Source: Deltaproteobacteria bacterium
Lineage (GTDB): Bacteria > UBA10199 > JACPAL01
Length of the DNA: 64,000 bases
NCBI GenBank assembly: GCA_016180855.1
Contig: JACPAL010000009.1
Span: 100,511-164,510 of the forward strand
Reading direction: 5' to 3'
Under the pieces are notes generated by a model. The model was not told the DNA's origin. It did no database searches and was given only the letters and a program-made list of their open reading frames with translations. Within the stretch, counting starts at the first letter, position 1, and every line of letters begins with the position of its first letter. A program made the position numbers and the translations under genes. Positions 1 to 8,162 of the stretch are shown piece by piece.

Positions 1-1
1 A

Positions 2-55
2 TATCAGGCCCAGAAGGGGATTACGCTCCCGATTGTCGGCAACGGATCGGTCTGA
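2..55 (+). CDS. possible 3' end of an upstream gene (partial)
   Basis: An open frame enters from the left edge of the window and stops with TGA at 53-55. Only about 17 codons are visible, ending in IVGNGSV. This is too little to identify a family. It is reported because the frame is open from the edge and the stop lies upstream of the next promoter-like sequence. It could equally be a chance frame. Confidence 0.3.
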   Translation, partial: YQAQKGITLPIVGNGSV

Positions 56-85
56 TTATAGCAACTAAAAGTCTCCCTCTTCACC

Positions 86-114
86 TTGACACCCTCTGGA
101 GTCGATGTTACCCC
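86..114 (+). promoter_or_regulatory. putative promoter of tatT
   Basis: TTGACA at 86-91 is followed after 17 bp by TACCCC at 109-114, which is a poor -10 match. It sits 9 nt before the ATG at 124. The spacing matches the short-leader promoters seen elsewhere in this window, which is the main reason to list it. Confidence 0.35.
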
Positions 115-123
115 GGCGTTTTC

Positions 124-1041
124 ATGATGGGGAAAACAAAAACCATTGTTGGGCTCCTTGCCTTGGTAGCGTTCTCGAGTGCTTGCAGTTTCTCCCGAAT
201 GGCCTCCGATATCACCTCCGACATTTTCAAGGCAGGCTCACCGATTATTGAAGAAGAGTCGGACATCGAAGTTTCTGAGCAGGCGGGGCTCGCGATGATG
301 AAGACGCTCGAGGTTTTTCATCGGCATAATCCCGGCAACAAAAATTATCTGCTTCTCCTTTCAAAGTCCTATGCGACCTATGGATTTGGTTTTCTTGAAA
401 ACCGGATGCTTCAGTATCGGCAGTCCGATCCGGAACAGTATCGTCTCTATGAAACACGGGCAAAGCTGTTCTACACGCGTGGTAAGCAATACGCCCTCCG
501 CTACCTGGAAAAAAAGAATCGTGGACTTTTGGAGGCGATGGAGAAGGGGCTTGAACCGCTTCGGCAGGAATTAGCTGGTCTGAAGCAGAAGGATGTTGAA
601 TCGCTCTTCTGGCTCGCATTAAATTGGGGAAATTATATCAATCTAACGAAGGATGAGGTGAAGTCCGTCTCCGATCTTGCCATTGTTGAGACGATCATGA
701 AACGGATTACGGAGCTCAATCCGGACTTTTTCTATGGTGGCCCCAACCTCTTTTATGGGGTCTATTATGCGAGTCGTCCTCCGATGCTTGGGGGTAATCC
801 GGAGGAGGCGAAGAAACATTTTGAAAAAGCGGAGGGGGCGACGAAGGGGAAATTCCTCATGGTTTATGCGATCGAGGCCCAGTTCTTGGCGGTTCAGATG
901 CAGGATAAGGCACTTTTTGAAGGGTTGCTGTCAAAGATTGAAGATGCGTCGGTTGATGTTCTGCCTGAACAGCGACTGGCCAATGTTTTAGCCAAGGAAA
1001 GGGCCCGGTTGTTACGATCACAAATCGATTCCTATTTTTAA
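124..1041 (+). CDS. tatT: TRAP transporter-associated lipoprotein, TatT family
   Basis: A 305-residue exported protein. It has a hydrophobic N-terminus and a lipobox-like cysteine at residue 21 (FSSAC), so it is probably a lipoprotein. The rest is helical and rich in Leu and Tyr, as expected for TPR-like repeats, with GGNPEEAKKHFEKA resembling a TPR helix. TatT proteins (for example Treponema TP0956) are known partners of TRAP substrate-binding proteins. The three classical TRAP genes follow directly, which strongly supports the call. A second ATG follows immediately at 127; either could be used. Confidence 0.82.
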   Translation: MMGKTKTIVGLLALVAFSSACSFSRMASDITSDIFKAGSPIIEEESDIEVSEQAGLAMMKTLEVFHRHNPGNKNYLLLLSKSYATYGFGFLENRMLQYRQSDPEQYRLYETRAKLFYTRGKQYALRYLEKKNRGLLEAMEKGLEPLRQELAGLKQKDVESLFWLALNWGNYINLTKDEVKSVSDLAIVETIMKRITELNPDFFYGGPNLFYGVYYASRPPMLGGNPEEAKKHFEKAEGATKGKFLMVYAIEAQFLAVQMQDKALFEGLLSKIEDASVDVLPEQRLANVLAKERARLLRSQIDSYF

Positions 1042-1063
1042 TTGATTCGCGAAGGAGGATTTT

Positions 1064-2089
1064 ATGAAAAGACTATTAATTGCTGTTGCAGTGTTGATGT
1101 TGGCCAGTCTGTCGGCTTGGTCTCAGGTGAAGGAGATCAAGCTCGCAACGATCGCCCCGGCCGGTTCGTCGTGGGACAAGATCACCAACCGGATGAACGA
1201 CGAACTCAAGGCGAAGAGTGGTGGAAAACTGGTTTTCAGGATTTATCCCGGTGGGACGCAAGGGGATGAGAAGGATGTTGTCCGGAAGATGCGAATCAAG
1301 CAGATCCATGCGGGTGGTTTTACGGGTAACGGGCTTGGTCAGATTGCACCGCAGGTTCGTGTCCTGGAGCTCCCGTTCCTTTATGCTAATGCCGACCAGG
1401 TTGATTACGTCATCTCCAACATGACACAGCCGATGGAAGGTTTTCTCTCCAAGGGGAACCCGCCTGTTGTACTCCTCGGTTGGGCCGAGGCCGGCTTTGT
1501 CTACATCTACTCCAACAAACCGATTCAGAAACTCTCTGATCTCAGTGGCACAAAGATTTGGCAGTGGGAGGGAGATCCGCTTGCCTCAGCGACCTTCAGC
1601 ACGCTCGGAGTCGCCCCGGTACCGCTTGCCATTACCGATGTGATGACGGCTCTCTCCACCAATATGATTGAGGCGGTCTATGCCCCACCGCTGGGTGCCT
1701 TGGCGCTCCAGTGGGCCTCCAAGGTTAAGTACTTAACCGACCTCCCGATCGTGAATTCGATGGGGGCTCTCGTTATGCTCCGTTCTGAATTTGACAAGCT
1801 GACGTCCGCCGAACAGAAGACCTTGAGAGAGGTTACTGCAAAGTACTCCCGTGAGATTGTCACCGAGACCCGCAAGGACAATGCGCTCGCGCTGGAACAA
1901 ATCAAGAAGTTGGGGGTTCGAATTGTCTCTGTTGATCCCAAGGAGAGGGAGTTGATTGAGCAGACGGCAAAGAAGGTATGGGCCGATCAGGTCGGCAAAC
2001 TCTATTCTGCAGACCAGCTCAGTGCCGTTCAGAGATTGGTGGCTGAGGCACAGGCAAAGGGACACAGTGCGGCTGCTCAACTCCATTGA
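1064..2089 (+). CDS. dctP: TRAP transporter substrate-binding protein, DctP family
   Basis: A 341-residue periplasmic protein. A signal peptide of about 20 residues (MKRLLIAVAVLMLASLSAWS) is followed by the start of a DctP domain (IKLATIAPAGSSWD). The conserved region around AVYAPPLGALALQW and the RSEFDKL helix fit the family. It would capture an organic acid and deliver it to the DctQM membrane unit. A strong AAGGAGG ribosome binding site lies just upstream of the ATG. The ligand cannot be told from sequence; a neighbouring TatT and thiolase would allow a carboxylate, which is inference. Confidence 0.92.
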   Translation: MKRLLIAVAVLMLASLSAWSQVKEIKLATIAPAGSSWDKITNRMNDELKAKSGGKLVFRIYPGGTQGDEKDVVRKMRIKQIHAGGFTGNGLGQIAPQVRVLELPFLYANADQVDYVISNMTQPMEGFLSKGNPPVVLLGWAEAGFVYIYSNKPIQKLSDLSGTKIWQWEGDPLASATFSTLGVAPVPLAITDVMTALSTNMIEAVYAPPLGALALQWASKVKYLTDLPIVNSMGALVMLRSEFDKLTSAEQKTLREVTAKYSREIVTETRKDNALALEQIKKLGVRIVSVDPKERELIEQTAKKVWADQVGKLYSADQLSAVQRLVAEAQAKGHSAAAQLH

Positions 2090-2564
2090 TGGCTGGCTTG
2101 GAAAAATAGAAGGGTTCTTTTTATCAGGGTCACTTCTGGTCATGATCCTGCTCGCGTTCCTGCAGGTTATCGTCAGAAATTTTTTTGATACCGGGCTCCT
2201 TTGGGCTGAGGCGATTGTGCGGCTTCTGGTCCTCTGGGTCGGTTTTCTTGGTGCGATGCTGGCGACTAAAAAGGGGCAGCATATCTGCATGGACGTCTTT
2301 ACCAAGTTTATGGGGGAAACCTCCCGCACCCTGGTTGGTATCCTGATGAAAATCCTGGCGGCGGTCGTCTGTCTTTTTATTCTGAAGGCGGCGTGGACCT
2401 TTGTCCTTTCCGAGAGAGAGTCGGGGTCCGAGTTTTTCAAAAATGTCCCCTATTGGTGGGTCGAGATCATTATCCCCACCGCTTTCTTGCTCATTCCGTT
2501 TCATTTTTTGGTTGCTGTCCTCAATGATTTTCGTTCCCTCCTGAAAAAACCGGTGGATCAATGA
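2067..2564 (+). CDS. dctQ: TRAP transporter small membrane subunit, DctQ family
   Basis: About 165 residues with four transmembrane segments, the usual DctQ topology. The family-typical WAEAIVRLLVLWVGFLGA lies in the first half, and a basic loop separates the helices. The frame is open further upstream, but the preferred start is the GTG at 2067. It gives VRLLNSIDGW, follows an AAAGGG site and overlaps the 3' end of dctP by 23 bp. The TGA overlaps the ATG of dctM (ATGA), suggesting translational coupling. Confidence 0.88.
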   Translation: MRLLNSIDGWLGKIEGFFLSGSLLVMILLAFLQVIVRNFFDTGLLWAEAIVRLLVLWVGFLGAMLATKKGQHICMDVFTKFMGETSRTLVGILMKILAAVVCLFILKAAWTFVLSERESGSEFFKNVPYWWVEIIIPTAFLLIPFHFLVAVLNDFRSLLKKPVDQ

Positions 2565-3823
2565 CCTGGCTCATTGTGATTGGTATTGTTGCGGCGGCCC
2601 TGTTGGGGGCCCCTCTTTTTTCGGTTTTTGCGCTGGCGGCCCTGATCTGTTTTTCATCCGTCGGGATTGATACCCAGGCGATCGTTATAGAAATTACGCG
2701 TCTCGTTTCGGCCCCGATTCTGGTGGCGATTCCGCTCTTCACCTTTGCCGGTTATCTTATGGCTGAATCAAAGACGCCGGAAAGAATGGTACGACTAACC
2801 CAAGCGCTTGTTGGCTGGATGCCAGGGGGGCTCGCCATCGTCACCCTCTTTGCCTGCGCCTTTTTTACGGCGTTTACAGGCGCCTCCGGCGTCACCATTA
2901 TCGCCTTGGGGGGGCTCCTTTTTCCGGTCTTGATCAAAAGAGGGTTTTCGCAAAAATTTTCACTCGGGATCGTTACCACCTGCGGCAGTCTGGGACTGCT
3001 TTTTCCACCCAGTCTTCCGATGATTCTTTATGGATTAGTAGCGACGGTCGATGTCGATCTGCTCTTCAAGGCGGGTGTAATGCCTGGTTTCCTCCTGATC
3101 CTTCTTTTGAGCCTTTACTCCATCTGGCAGGGGAAAAAGACGGTCAGTCGCATCCCGTTTTCCGGCAAGGAGCTCGTTTCCGCGGCCCGTCGGACAATCT
3201 GGGAGATACCGCTCCCTTTTATCATCCTGATCGGGATTTACGGCGGCTACATGACGGCGGCCGAATCCGCGGCCGTAGCCGCCTTTTACGTATTTGTCGT
3301 TGAGGTCTTCATTTACCGGGACCTGAAGTTGAAGACCGATGTGCCACGCGTCATGCAGGAAAGCATGGTGTTGGTCGGAGGTATTCTGATCATTTTGGCC
3401 GTTGCGATGGGGTTCACAAACTTCCTGATCGACGAACAGGTCCCGATGAAGATCTTCGACTGGATCCGTCAGTACATCCAGAGCAAATTTACCTTCTTGC
3501 TCCTTTTGAACGGTTTTCTACTCATTGTCGGGATGCTCATGGATATCTTCTCCGCCATCATCGTCGTCGTTCCTCTCATTCTCCCGATTGCGAATGCGTT
3601 TGGTGTGAATCCGGTTCATCTGGGGATTATCTTTCTCACGAATCTGGAGATTGGTTACCTGACCCCGCCAGTTGGTCTCAACCTGTATCTCTCCAGTTAT
3701 CGTTTCAAGAAGCCGATCATGGTGATTGTGAGGGATGTGATCCCGTTTGTTTTACTTTTGCTCGTGGGACTTATTTTGATAACGTATGTACCGAGTTTGA
3801 GTTTATGGATGGTTACAAAATAG
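2561..3823 (+). CDS. dctM: TRAP transporter large permease, DctM family
   Basis: A 420-residue polytopic membrane protein of normal DctM length, with about a dozen hydrophobic helices. Family motifs include FTGASGVTIIALGGLLFP and LEIGYLTPPVGLNLYL near the end. It forms the ion-driven translocation channel with DctQ. The start overlaps the dctQ stop by 4 bp. Confidence 0.93.
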   Translation: MTWLIVIGIVAAALLGAPLFSVFALAALICFSSVGIDTQAIVIEITRLVSAPILVAIPLFTFAGYLMAESKTPERMVRLTQALVGWMPGGLAIVTLFACAFFTAFTGASGVTIIALGGLLFPVLIKRGFSQKFSLGIVTTCGSLGLLFPPSLPMILYGLVATVDVDLLFKAGVMPGFLLILLLSLYSIWQGKKTVSRIPFSGKELVSAARRTIWEIPLPFIILIGIYGGYMTAAESAAVAAFYVFVVEVFIYRDLKLKTDVPRVMQESMVLVGGILIILAVAMGFTNFLIDEQVPMKIFDWIRQYIQSKFTFLLLLNGFLLIVGMLMDIFSAIIVVVPLILPIANAFGVNPVHLGIIFLTNLEIGYLTPPVGLNLYLSSYRFKKPIMVIVRDVIPFVLLLLVGLILITYVPSLSLWMVTK

Positions 3824-3850
3824 GTCGTGGGAAACGCGGAAGGGGCTTTT

Positions 3851-5026
3851 ATGGAAACAGTCATTCTCAGTGCGACTCGAACGGCAATCGGCAGTTTTCA
3901 AGGGGCGTTGGCCAATACGCCGGCACCGAAGCTGGGATCTATTGCAATTGCCGAGGCGGTTCGACGATCCGGTCTAAAAATAGAAGAGGTTCAAGAGGTG
4001 ATCATGGGATGTGTCCTGCCGGCCGGTTTGGGGCAAGCACCGGCAAGGCAGGCGGCACTCTTTGCCGGTCTTCCCCATGTTACACCCTGCACTACGATCA
4101 ACAAGGTCTGTGGGTCGGGGCTCAAGGCGGTCATGTTGGCGGACCAGGCGATTCGGAGTGGTAGTGCCGAGGTTGTTGTGGCTGGTGGGATGGAGAATAT
4201 GACACTCGCCCCGTATCTTCTACCCAAGGGGCGCGTTGGTTTCCGTTTGGGACATGCGGAGGTGATCGACAGCATGATCAAGGACGGCCTGTGGGACCCC
4301 TACAACAATTTTCACATGGGGAGTGCCGCTGAGCTTTGCGCCAAGGAGTATCGCATCTCGCGTGAAGACCAGGATCGTTTTGCCGTTCAGAGTTACGAGC
4401 GGGCGATTCGAACCACGAATGAAGGGAAATTTAAACAAGAGATTATCGGAGTCGAAAATGATACCGGAAAAGGCCAAAAAACCGTCTTTGACAAGGATGA
4501 AGAGCCGTTCAAGGCGAATCTCGAAAAATTGAGAGGCTTGAGACCGGCGTTTGAGAAAGAGGGGACCGTCACCGCCGGAAATGCCTCCTCCATCAATGAC
4601 GGGGCGGCGGCCGTTGTTATCGCCAGTTCTGATTATGCCAGGAAGAGGGGGTTCAAGCCGCTCGCGAGGGTTGTTGGTCATGCCCAGGCGGCGGTTGCCC
4701 CGGAGTGGTTTACGATTGCCCCATCGGAGGCGATCAAGAAGAATTTGCAGGGCATTCAACTTCGGTCGACGGACATTGACCTCTACGAATTAAACGAGGC
4801 GTTTGCCGTCGTCTCGCTGGCCAATAATAAAATTTTGGGTCTCACCGAAGATCGCGTGAATATCCGTGGCGGAGCCGTTGCGCTGGGGCACCCGATCGGT
4901 GCCTCTGGTGCAAGAATTCTGGTAACACTTCTTTATTCCCTGATTGATACCCACCAACGTCGTGGTCTTGCCTCTCTCTGCATCGGTGGGGGCGAAGGGG
5001 TGTCGCTTGTCGTGGAGAGGCTGTAG
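3851..5026 (+). CDS. acetyl-CoA acetyltransferase (thiolase)
   Basis: A 391-residue thiolase II. The acyl-accepting cysteine is Cys87 in NKVCGSGLKAV. The later conserved motifs are NEAFAV, GHPIGASGAR with the catalytic histidine near residue 347, and CIGGGEG with the second cysteine. It condenses or cleaves acetoacetyl-CoA or related 3-ketoacyl-CoA in the cytoplasm. The ATG at 3851 follows an AAGGGG site, and the frame upstream of it has no family similarity. It lies 27 bp after dctM and may share its transcript. Substrate length preference (AtoB or PhaA type) is not decided here. Confidence 0.92.
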   Translation: METVILSATRTAIGSFQGALANTPAPKLGSIAIAEAVRRSGLKIEEVQEVIMGCVLPAGLGQAPARQAALFAGLPHVTPCTTINKVCGSGLKAVMLADQAIRSGSAEVVVAGGMENMTLAPYLLPKGRVGFRLGHAEVIDSMIKDGLWDPYNNFHMGSAAELCAKEYRISREDQDRFAVQSYERAIRTTNEGKFKQEIIGVENDTGKGQKTVFDKDEEPFKANLEKLRGLRPAFEKEGTVTAGNASSINDGAAAVVIASSDYARKRGFKPLARVVGHAQAAVAPEWFTIAPSEAIKKNLQGIQLRSTDIDLYELNEAFAVVSLANNKILGLTEDRVNIRGGAVALGHPIGASGARILVTLLYSLIDTHQRRGLASLCIGGGEGVSLVVERL

Positions 5027-5086
5027 TTTCATGATCGGGCTTGACGGGGGTTCATTTAAGGTAAATAATTATACTTACTAGAGAAA

Positions 5087-5686
5087 ATGTTGTCGACTAA
5101 CGTCCTTGTATTAAACCGTTCTTTCATCCCGATCAATATTACTAGTTTGAAACGGGCCTTTGTCCTTCTTTATCAGGGGTTGGCCAAGGCGGTCGATGGG
5201 CAGTTTGCCACCTTTGACTTTGAGAGCTGGAGCGAGCTCTCTGTCGCAGCTCATGAGGAACAGATCGGCTTAGTGAATCGCGTTATTCGAGTCCCCCGTG
5301 TCATTCTGCTGACCGCCTACGACCGGATGCCTCGGCGTCATGTCCGCTTCTCTCGGCACAATATCTATCTCAGAGATCGAAACACCTGCCAATTTTGTGG
5401 AAAGTTTTTTCCGCGTCATGACTTAAATCTGGATCATGTCATCCCCCGTTCGCGCGGTGGAAAAACGGTTTGGGATAATGTTGTGACGAGTTGTATTGAT
5501 TGCAATCGGAGAAAAGGGGGAAAACTCCCTTCGGAGGCGAGGATGCACCTGATCAAAAAACCGGAAAGGCCGCGGTGGACTCCTTTTATGGATTTTTCTA
5601 CCAAAGATCTCCTTCGTTACGGGGAGTGGAAGCCGTTCTTCAATATGGTTGACTTTAGCTACTGGAATGTCGAACTCGAGGAGTAG
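5087..5686 (+). CDS. HNH endonuclease domain protein
   Basis: A 199-residue protein. Residues 1-95 form an N-terminal domain of unknown role. The HNH-type zinc domain follows: Cys101 and Cys104 (CQFC), the LDHVIPRSRGG motif with His117, an Asn in the WDN segment, and Cys136/Cys139 (CIDC). All metal and catalytic positions of the HNH family are present. Proteins of this architecture are common as stand-alone chromosomal genes in deltaproteobacteria; their role is not well defined. A possible -10 (TATACT, 5070-5075) ends only 11 nt before the ATG. Confidence 0.8.
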   Translation: MLSTNVLVLNRSFIPINITSLKRAFVLLYQGLAKAVDGQFATFDFESWSELSVAAHEEQIGLVNRVIRVPRVILLTAYDRMPRRHVRFSRHNIYLRDRNTCQFCGKFFPRHDLNLDHVIPRSRGGKTVWDNVVTSCIDCNRRKGGKLPSEARMHLIKKPERPRWTPFMDFSTKDLLRYGEWKPFFNMVDFSYWNVELEE

Positions 5687-5712
5687 GACACCTCCAAGGC
5701 CGATCGGGCGGA

Positions 5713-6630
5713 ATGAAAAAAACACGACTTGATGTTTATCTGACAGGTCAACACCTGGAACAAAGCCGTTCCGAGATCCAACGAATGATCACAAACGGTT
5801 TTATTTTGGTTAATGGGGAACCTCGCAAGCCGAGTTATCTGCTTAAGGGAGGCGAGAAGATTGAGGTTAAAAGGAGGTCCCCTCCACCCCCTCCGGCAGG
5901 GCCGGAGGCGATTCCTCTTGATCTCCTTCACGAGGATGAGGCGGTCATTGTGATCAACAAGCCGGCCGGGTTGGTCGTTCACCCGGCCGCGGGGAATTAT
6001 TCCGGGACGCTCGTCAATGCGCTTTTGCATCACCTTCAAAAAAAAAATCTCCCTCCCGAACTTTCACGATGTGGATTGGTGCATCGCCTGGACAAGGGAA
6101 CCTCTGGCGTCATGGTGATTGCCAAGACAGAGGAGGCGCAACGGGATCTGGCGAACCAATTCAAGAATCGGGTTGTGGAGAAAACCTACCTGGCGCTGGT
6201 CTTTGGGCCTGTTGCAAAAAAAGAGGGGAGGATTGAGATCCCGATTGGTCGTGACCAGCAGCATCGTCGAAAGTTCTCTTCACGGTCCCGTTATACGCGT
6301 CAGGCGACGACTCTTTATCGTGTTAAAAAAGAGTTTAATCGCTTGAGTCTGTTAGAGGTCTTTCCAAAGACCGGGAGGACACATCAGATCCGTGTCCACC
6401 TCTCCGAAATAGGTCATCCGATCGTCGGTGACATCCACTACGGCGCTAAAAGTCGCCTCTCCACTATTAAGGATGAGGAAAATAGAAATATCTTGGAACA
6501 GATGACCCGCCCCTTTTTGCATGCGGCCTCGCTCTCGTTCGTTCATCCATCTCACCACAATCGGGTTTCCTTCTCAGCGCCTCTTCCACTGGAACTGCAA
6601 CATATTCTCGATCTGGTCTCTGCCGAATGA
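5713..6630 (+). CDS. rluD: 23S rRNA pseudouridine synthase, RluD family
   Basis: A 305-residue enzyme. An S4 RNA-binding domain covers about residues 1-55 and a pseudouridine synthase domain about 65-300. The catalytic motif HRLDKGTSG carries Asp127, and GRTHQIRVHL is present further on. RluD-type enzymes modify uridines in helix 69 of 23S rRNA. The position specificity (RluD versus RluC/RluA subtype) is inferred from the S4 domain and length. Confidence 0.9.
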   Translation: MKKTRLDVYLTGQHLEQSRSEIQRMITNGFILVNGEPRKPSYLLKGGEKIEVKRRSPPPPPAGPEAIPLDLLHEDEAVIVINKPAGLVVHPAAGNYSGTLVNALLHHLQKKNLPPELSRCGLVHRLDKGTSGVMVIAKTEEAQRDLANQFKNRVVEKTYLALVFGPVAKKEGRIEIPIGRDQQHRRKFSSRSRYTRQATTLYRVKKEFNRLSLLEVFPKTGRTHQIRVHLSEIGHPIVGDIHYGAKSRLSTIKDEENRNILEQMTRPFLHAASLSFVHPSHHNRVSFSAPLPLELQHILDLVSAE

Positions 6631-6764
6631 AAGCCCACAACCTTTGGCGCCGTTTGAACGCGGAGTGGCACTTACGGCAGAGTTTGGTCTGAGGATATTA
6701 CTAAAAGGGAAGTCTTGCTCGTGCTGAGCGAATAAATGCCTACTGGAATTTACGAGTCGAAGCA

Positions 6765-7289
6765 CTAGTTTTTTGTATCGTTCCAGAGGCTCGCCGCTCC
6801 CCAAACCATAAGTGCGAGACTGATGATGATCCCTGTTCGTGTGAGAAAAAAAGGGCCAAGACCGTTTTTGGTACTTTCTGCCCAACGACGCATGCCGATC
6901 CAGCTCGCAGCAAATACCGGTGCACCGATCCAGAGAGGCAGGCCCTGCTTTAAAAAGGAACCGATCACGGGATATTTCAGGGAGATTGTCGGTGAACAGC
7001 TGGCCAGGATTATCATCTGGCTTTCTCTGATCGTGGAGGCAGGCCTCCAACCGGAGGTTGTGTCGCAGATATCATGAAGATGCGGATTGGGATAGTTTGT
7101 AACGATGAACAAATCCCCATTGCATTGAATCGTCCCCTTTTCCCGGACATCAACGGCCGAGATCCCAGGGAGATCGGGATGCTGGTAGACCGTAAAGTTG
7201 CTTCCCTGACCGTTGATTTGAGCGGTTTCAAGACACTGACGATTGGCCTGTTGGGTAAGAATCAAAACTGGCCTGGCGTTGTTTCCCAT
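6765..7289 (-). CDS. orphan membrane protein
   Basis: A 174-residue reading frame with two hydrophobic helices in the C-terminal third (around LPLWIGAPVFAASWIGM and GIIISLALMVWGAASLW). The N-terminal region has four cysteines and polar, exported-looking sequence. No family is recognised. The first ATG directly follows an in-frame stop and gives no signal peptide, which is odd for a protein whose N-terminal part looks extracytoplasmic. It could be a tail-anchored protein or a degraded gene. The preceding gap (6631-6764) shows nothing I can name. Confidence 0.5.
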   Translation of the reverse strand: MGNNARPVLILTQQANRQCLETAQINGQGSNFTVYQHPDLPGISAVDVREKGTIQCNGDLFIVTNYPNPHLHDICDTTSGWRPASTIRESQMIILASCSPTISLKYPVIGSFLKQGLPLWIGAPVFAASWIGMRRWAESTKNGLGPFFLTRTGIIISLALMVWGAASLWNDTKN

Positions 7290-7348
7290 TCACTGAACGC
7301 CATCGGAATCGCTCAAAGTAAGTTGCTTTAAAAAGACACAAACATGAG

Positions 7349-7385
7349 AAAAGAGTCTTAAATCTCCATTTTGCTAGGGAGACTC
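7349..7385 (-). terminator. putative intrinsic terminator overlapping a stop codon
   Basis: On the minus strand a GAGTCT/AGACTC stem (7353-7385) with an inner CTCC/GGAG pairing is followed by TTTT. It overlaps the end of the 7374-8075 gene, whose stop codon lies in the loop. Confidence 0.5.
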
Positions 7386-8075
7386 TGGTTTTTCGAGACC
7401 GATAGAAACATGGTCCACGATCATTCCTCGAGATTTACAGGAGGTCGAGGCATCATCGAAGTAACCCTCCACTTCAATAAAACAAAATTCCTCCCCACCG
7501 TTAAAAAGATAGTCCATACTTGTTGACGCCATTCTATAGTTTGTCGAACCAGCAGAGGATTCTACCGTTCTCTCAGGAGCGCCTGCATTCAACAAAACCT
7601 CGGTATGCAGGGTGGCAGGACGAACCCAAGGACCCGAAGAAGGGGGCGGATTATGAGAAGAGGCGATCGGTTGGCAGGTAAAAAAGGCCCTTATCTGTGC
7701 ACCGTCTGGGTTTCCATTACATTCCGGAGAGATCCATCCATACAGGTTGAGTGATTTAAATCGAGTTCCACTCTCCACATGGAGTGCGGAACAGGTTAAA
7801 TATGCCACGCCTGACCGTTCCGCTTCGGCGGCAACTCGGGCAACGCCATGAACCGGATCTAACTTCATGGCCTGACTGTTCCAACATTCAGTCGGGCGAA
7901 CGGTGTATTGGGGACGAACCATTGTAAGAGTGCCGGTCAACCTGGGATCAATGCGGTTTTGCCTTACAAAAGGGGTCCCAGGAACCCCAGATCCGGCCAT
8001 TAAAGGTTGAGGCAATCCAAAAATAACTGTTGTTAGTACAACAAGTGCCACCACGAGAGTTTTCAGATTTGTCAT
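7374..8075 (-). CDS. secreted protein of unknown function
   Basis: A 233-residue protein with a clear signal peptide. A basic start MTNLK leads into a hydrophobic stretch and a likely cleavage after LMA near residue 27. The mature part contains several cysteines, probably in disulfides, and no domain I recognise. The start at 8075 is fixed by an AGGAGG ribosome binding site. It is transcribed divergently from mutS. Confidence 0.7.
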   Translation of the reverse strand: MTNLKTLVVALVVLTTVIFGLPQPLMAGSGVPGTPFVRQNRIDPRLTGTLTMVRPQYTVRPTECWNSQAMKLDPVHGVARVAAEAERSGVAYLTCSALHVESGTRFKSLNLYGWISPECNGNPDGAQIRAFFTCQPIASSHNPPPSSGPWVRPATLHTEVLLNAGAPERTVESSAGSTNYRMASTSMDYLFNGGEEFCFIEVEGYFDDASTSCKSRGMIVDHVSIGLEKPESP

Positions 8076-8126
8076 TGGAACCTCCTCTTGTTGATTAGGG
8101 GACATGAAATCACGGAAATGCCATTA

Positions 8127-8155
8127 TTGCATCAAAAACCCCTCGATGCTATGCC
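8127..8155 (+). promoter_or_regulatory. putative mutS promoter, leaderless type
   Basis: TTGCAT (8127-8132), 17 bp spacer, TATGCC (8150-8155). The ATG of mutS is at 8163, about where transcription would begin, and no ribosome binding site can precede it. Confidence 0.5.
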
Positions 8156-8162
8156 AAATTTT

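Noticed and set aside
6574..7050. A 158-codon minus-strand frame overlapping the 6765-7289 gene
   Set aside because: It lacks membrane or domain features and runs into the rluD 3' end; the other frame has two clear transmembrane helices.
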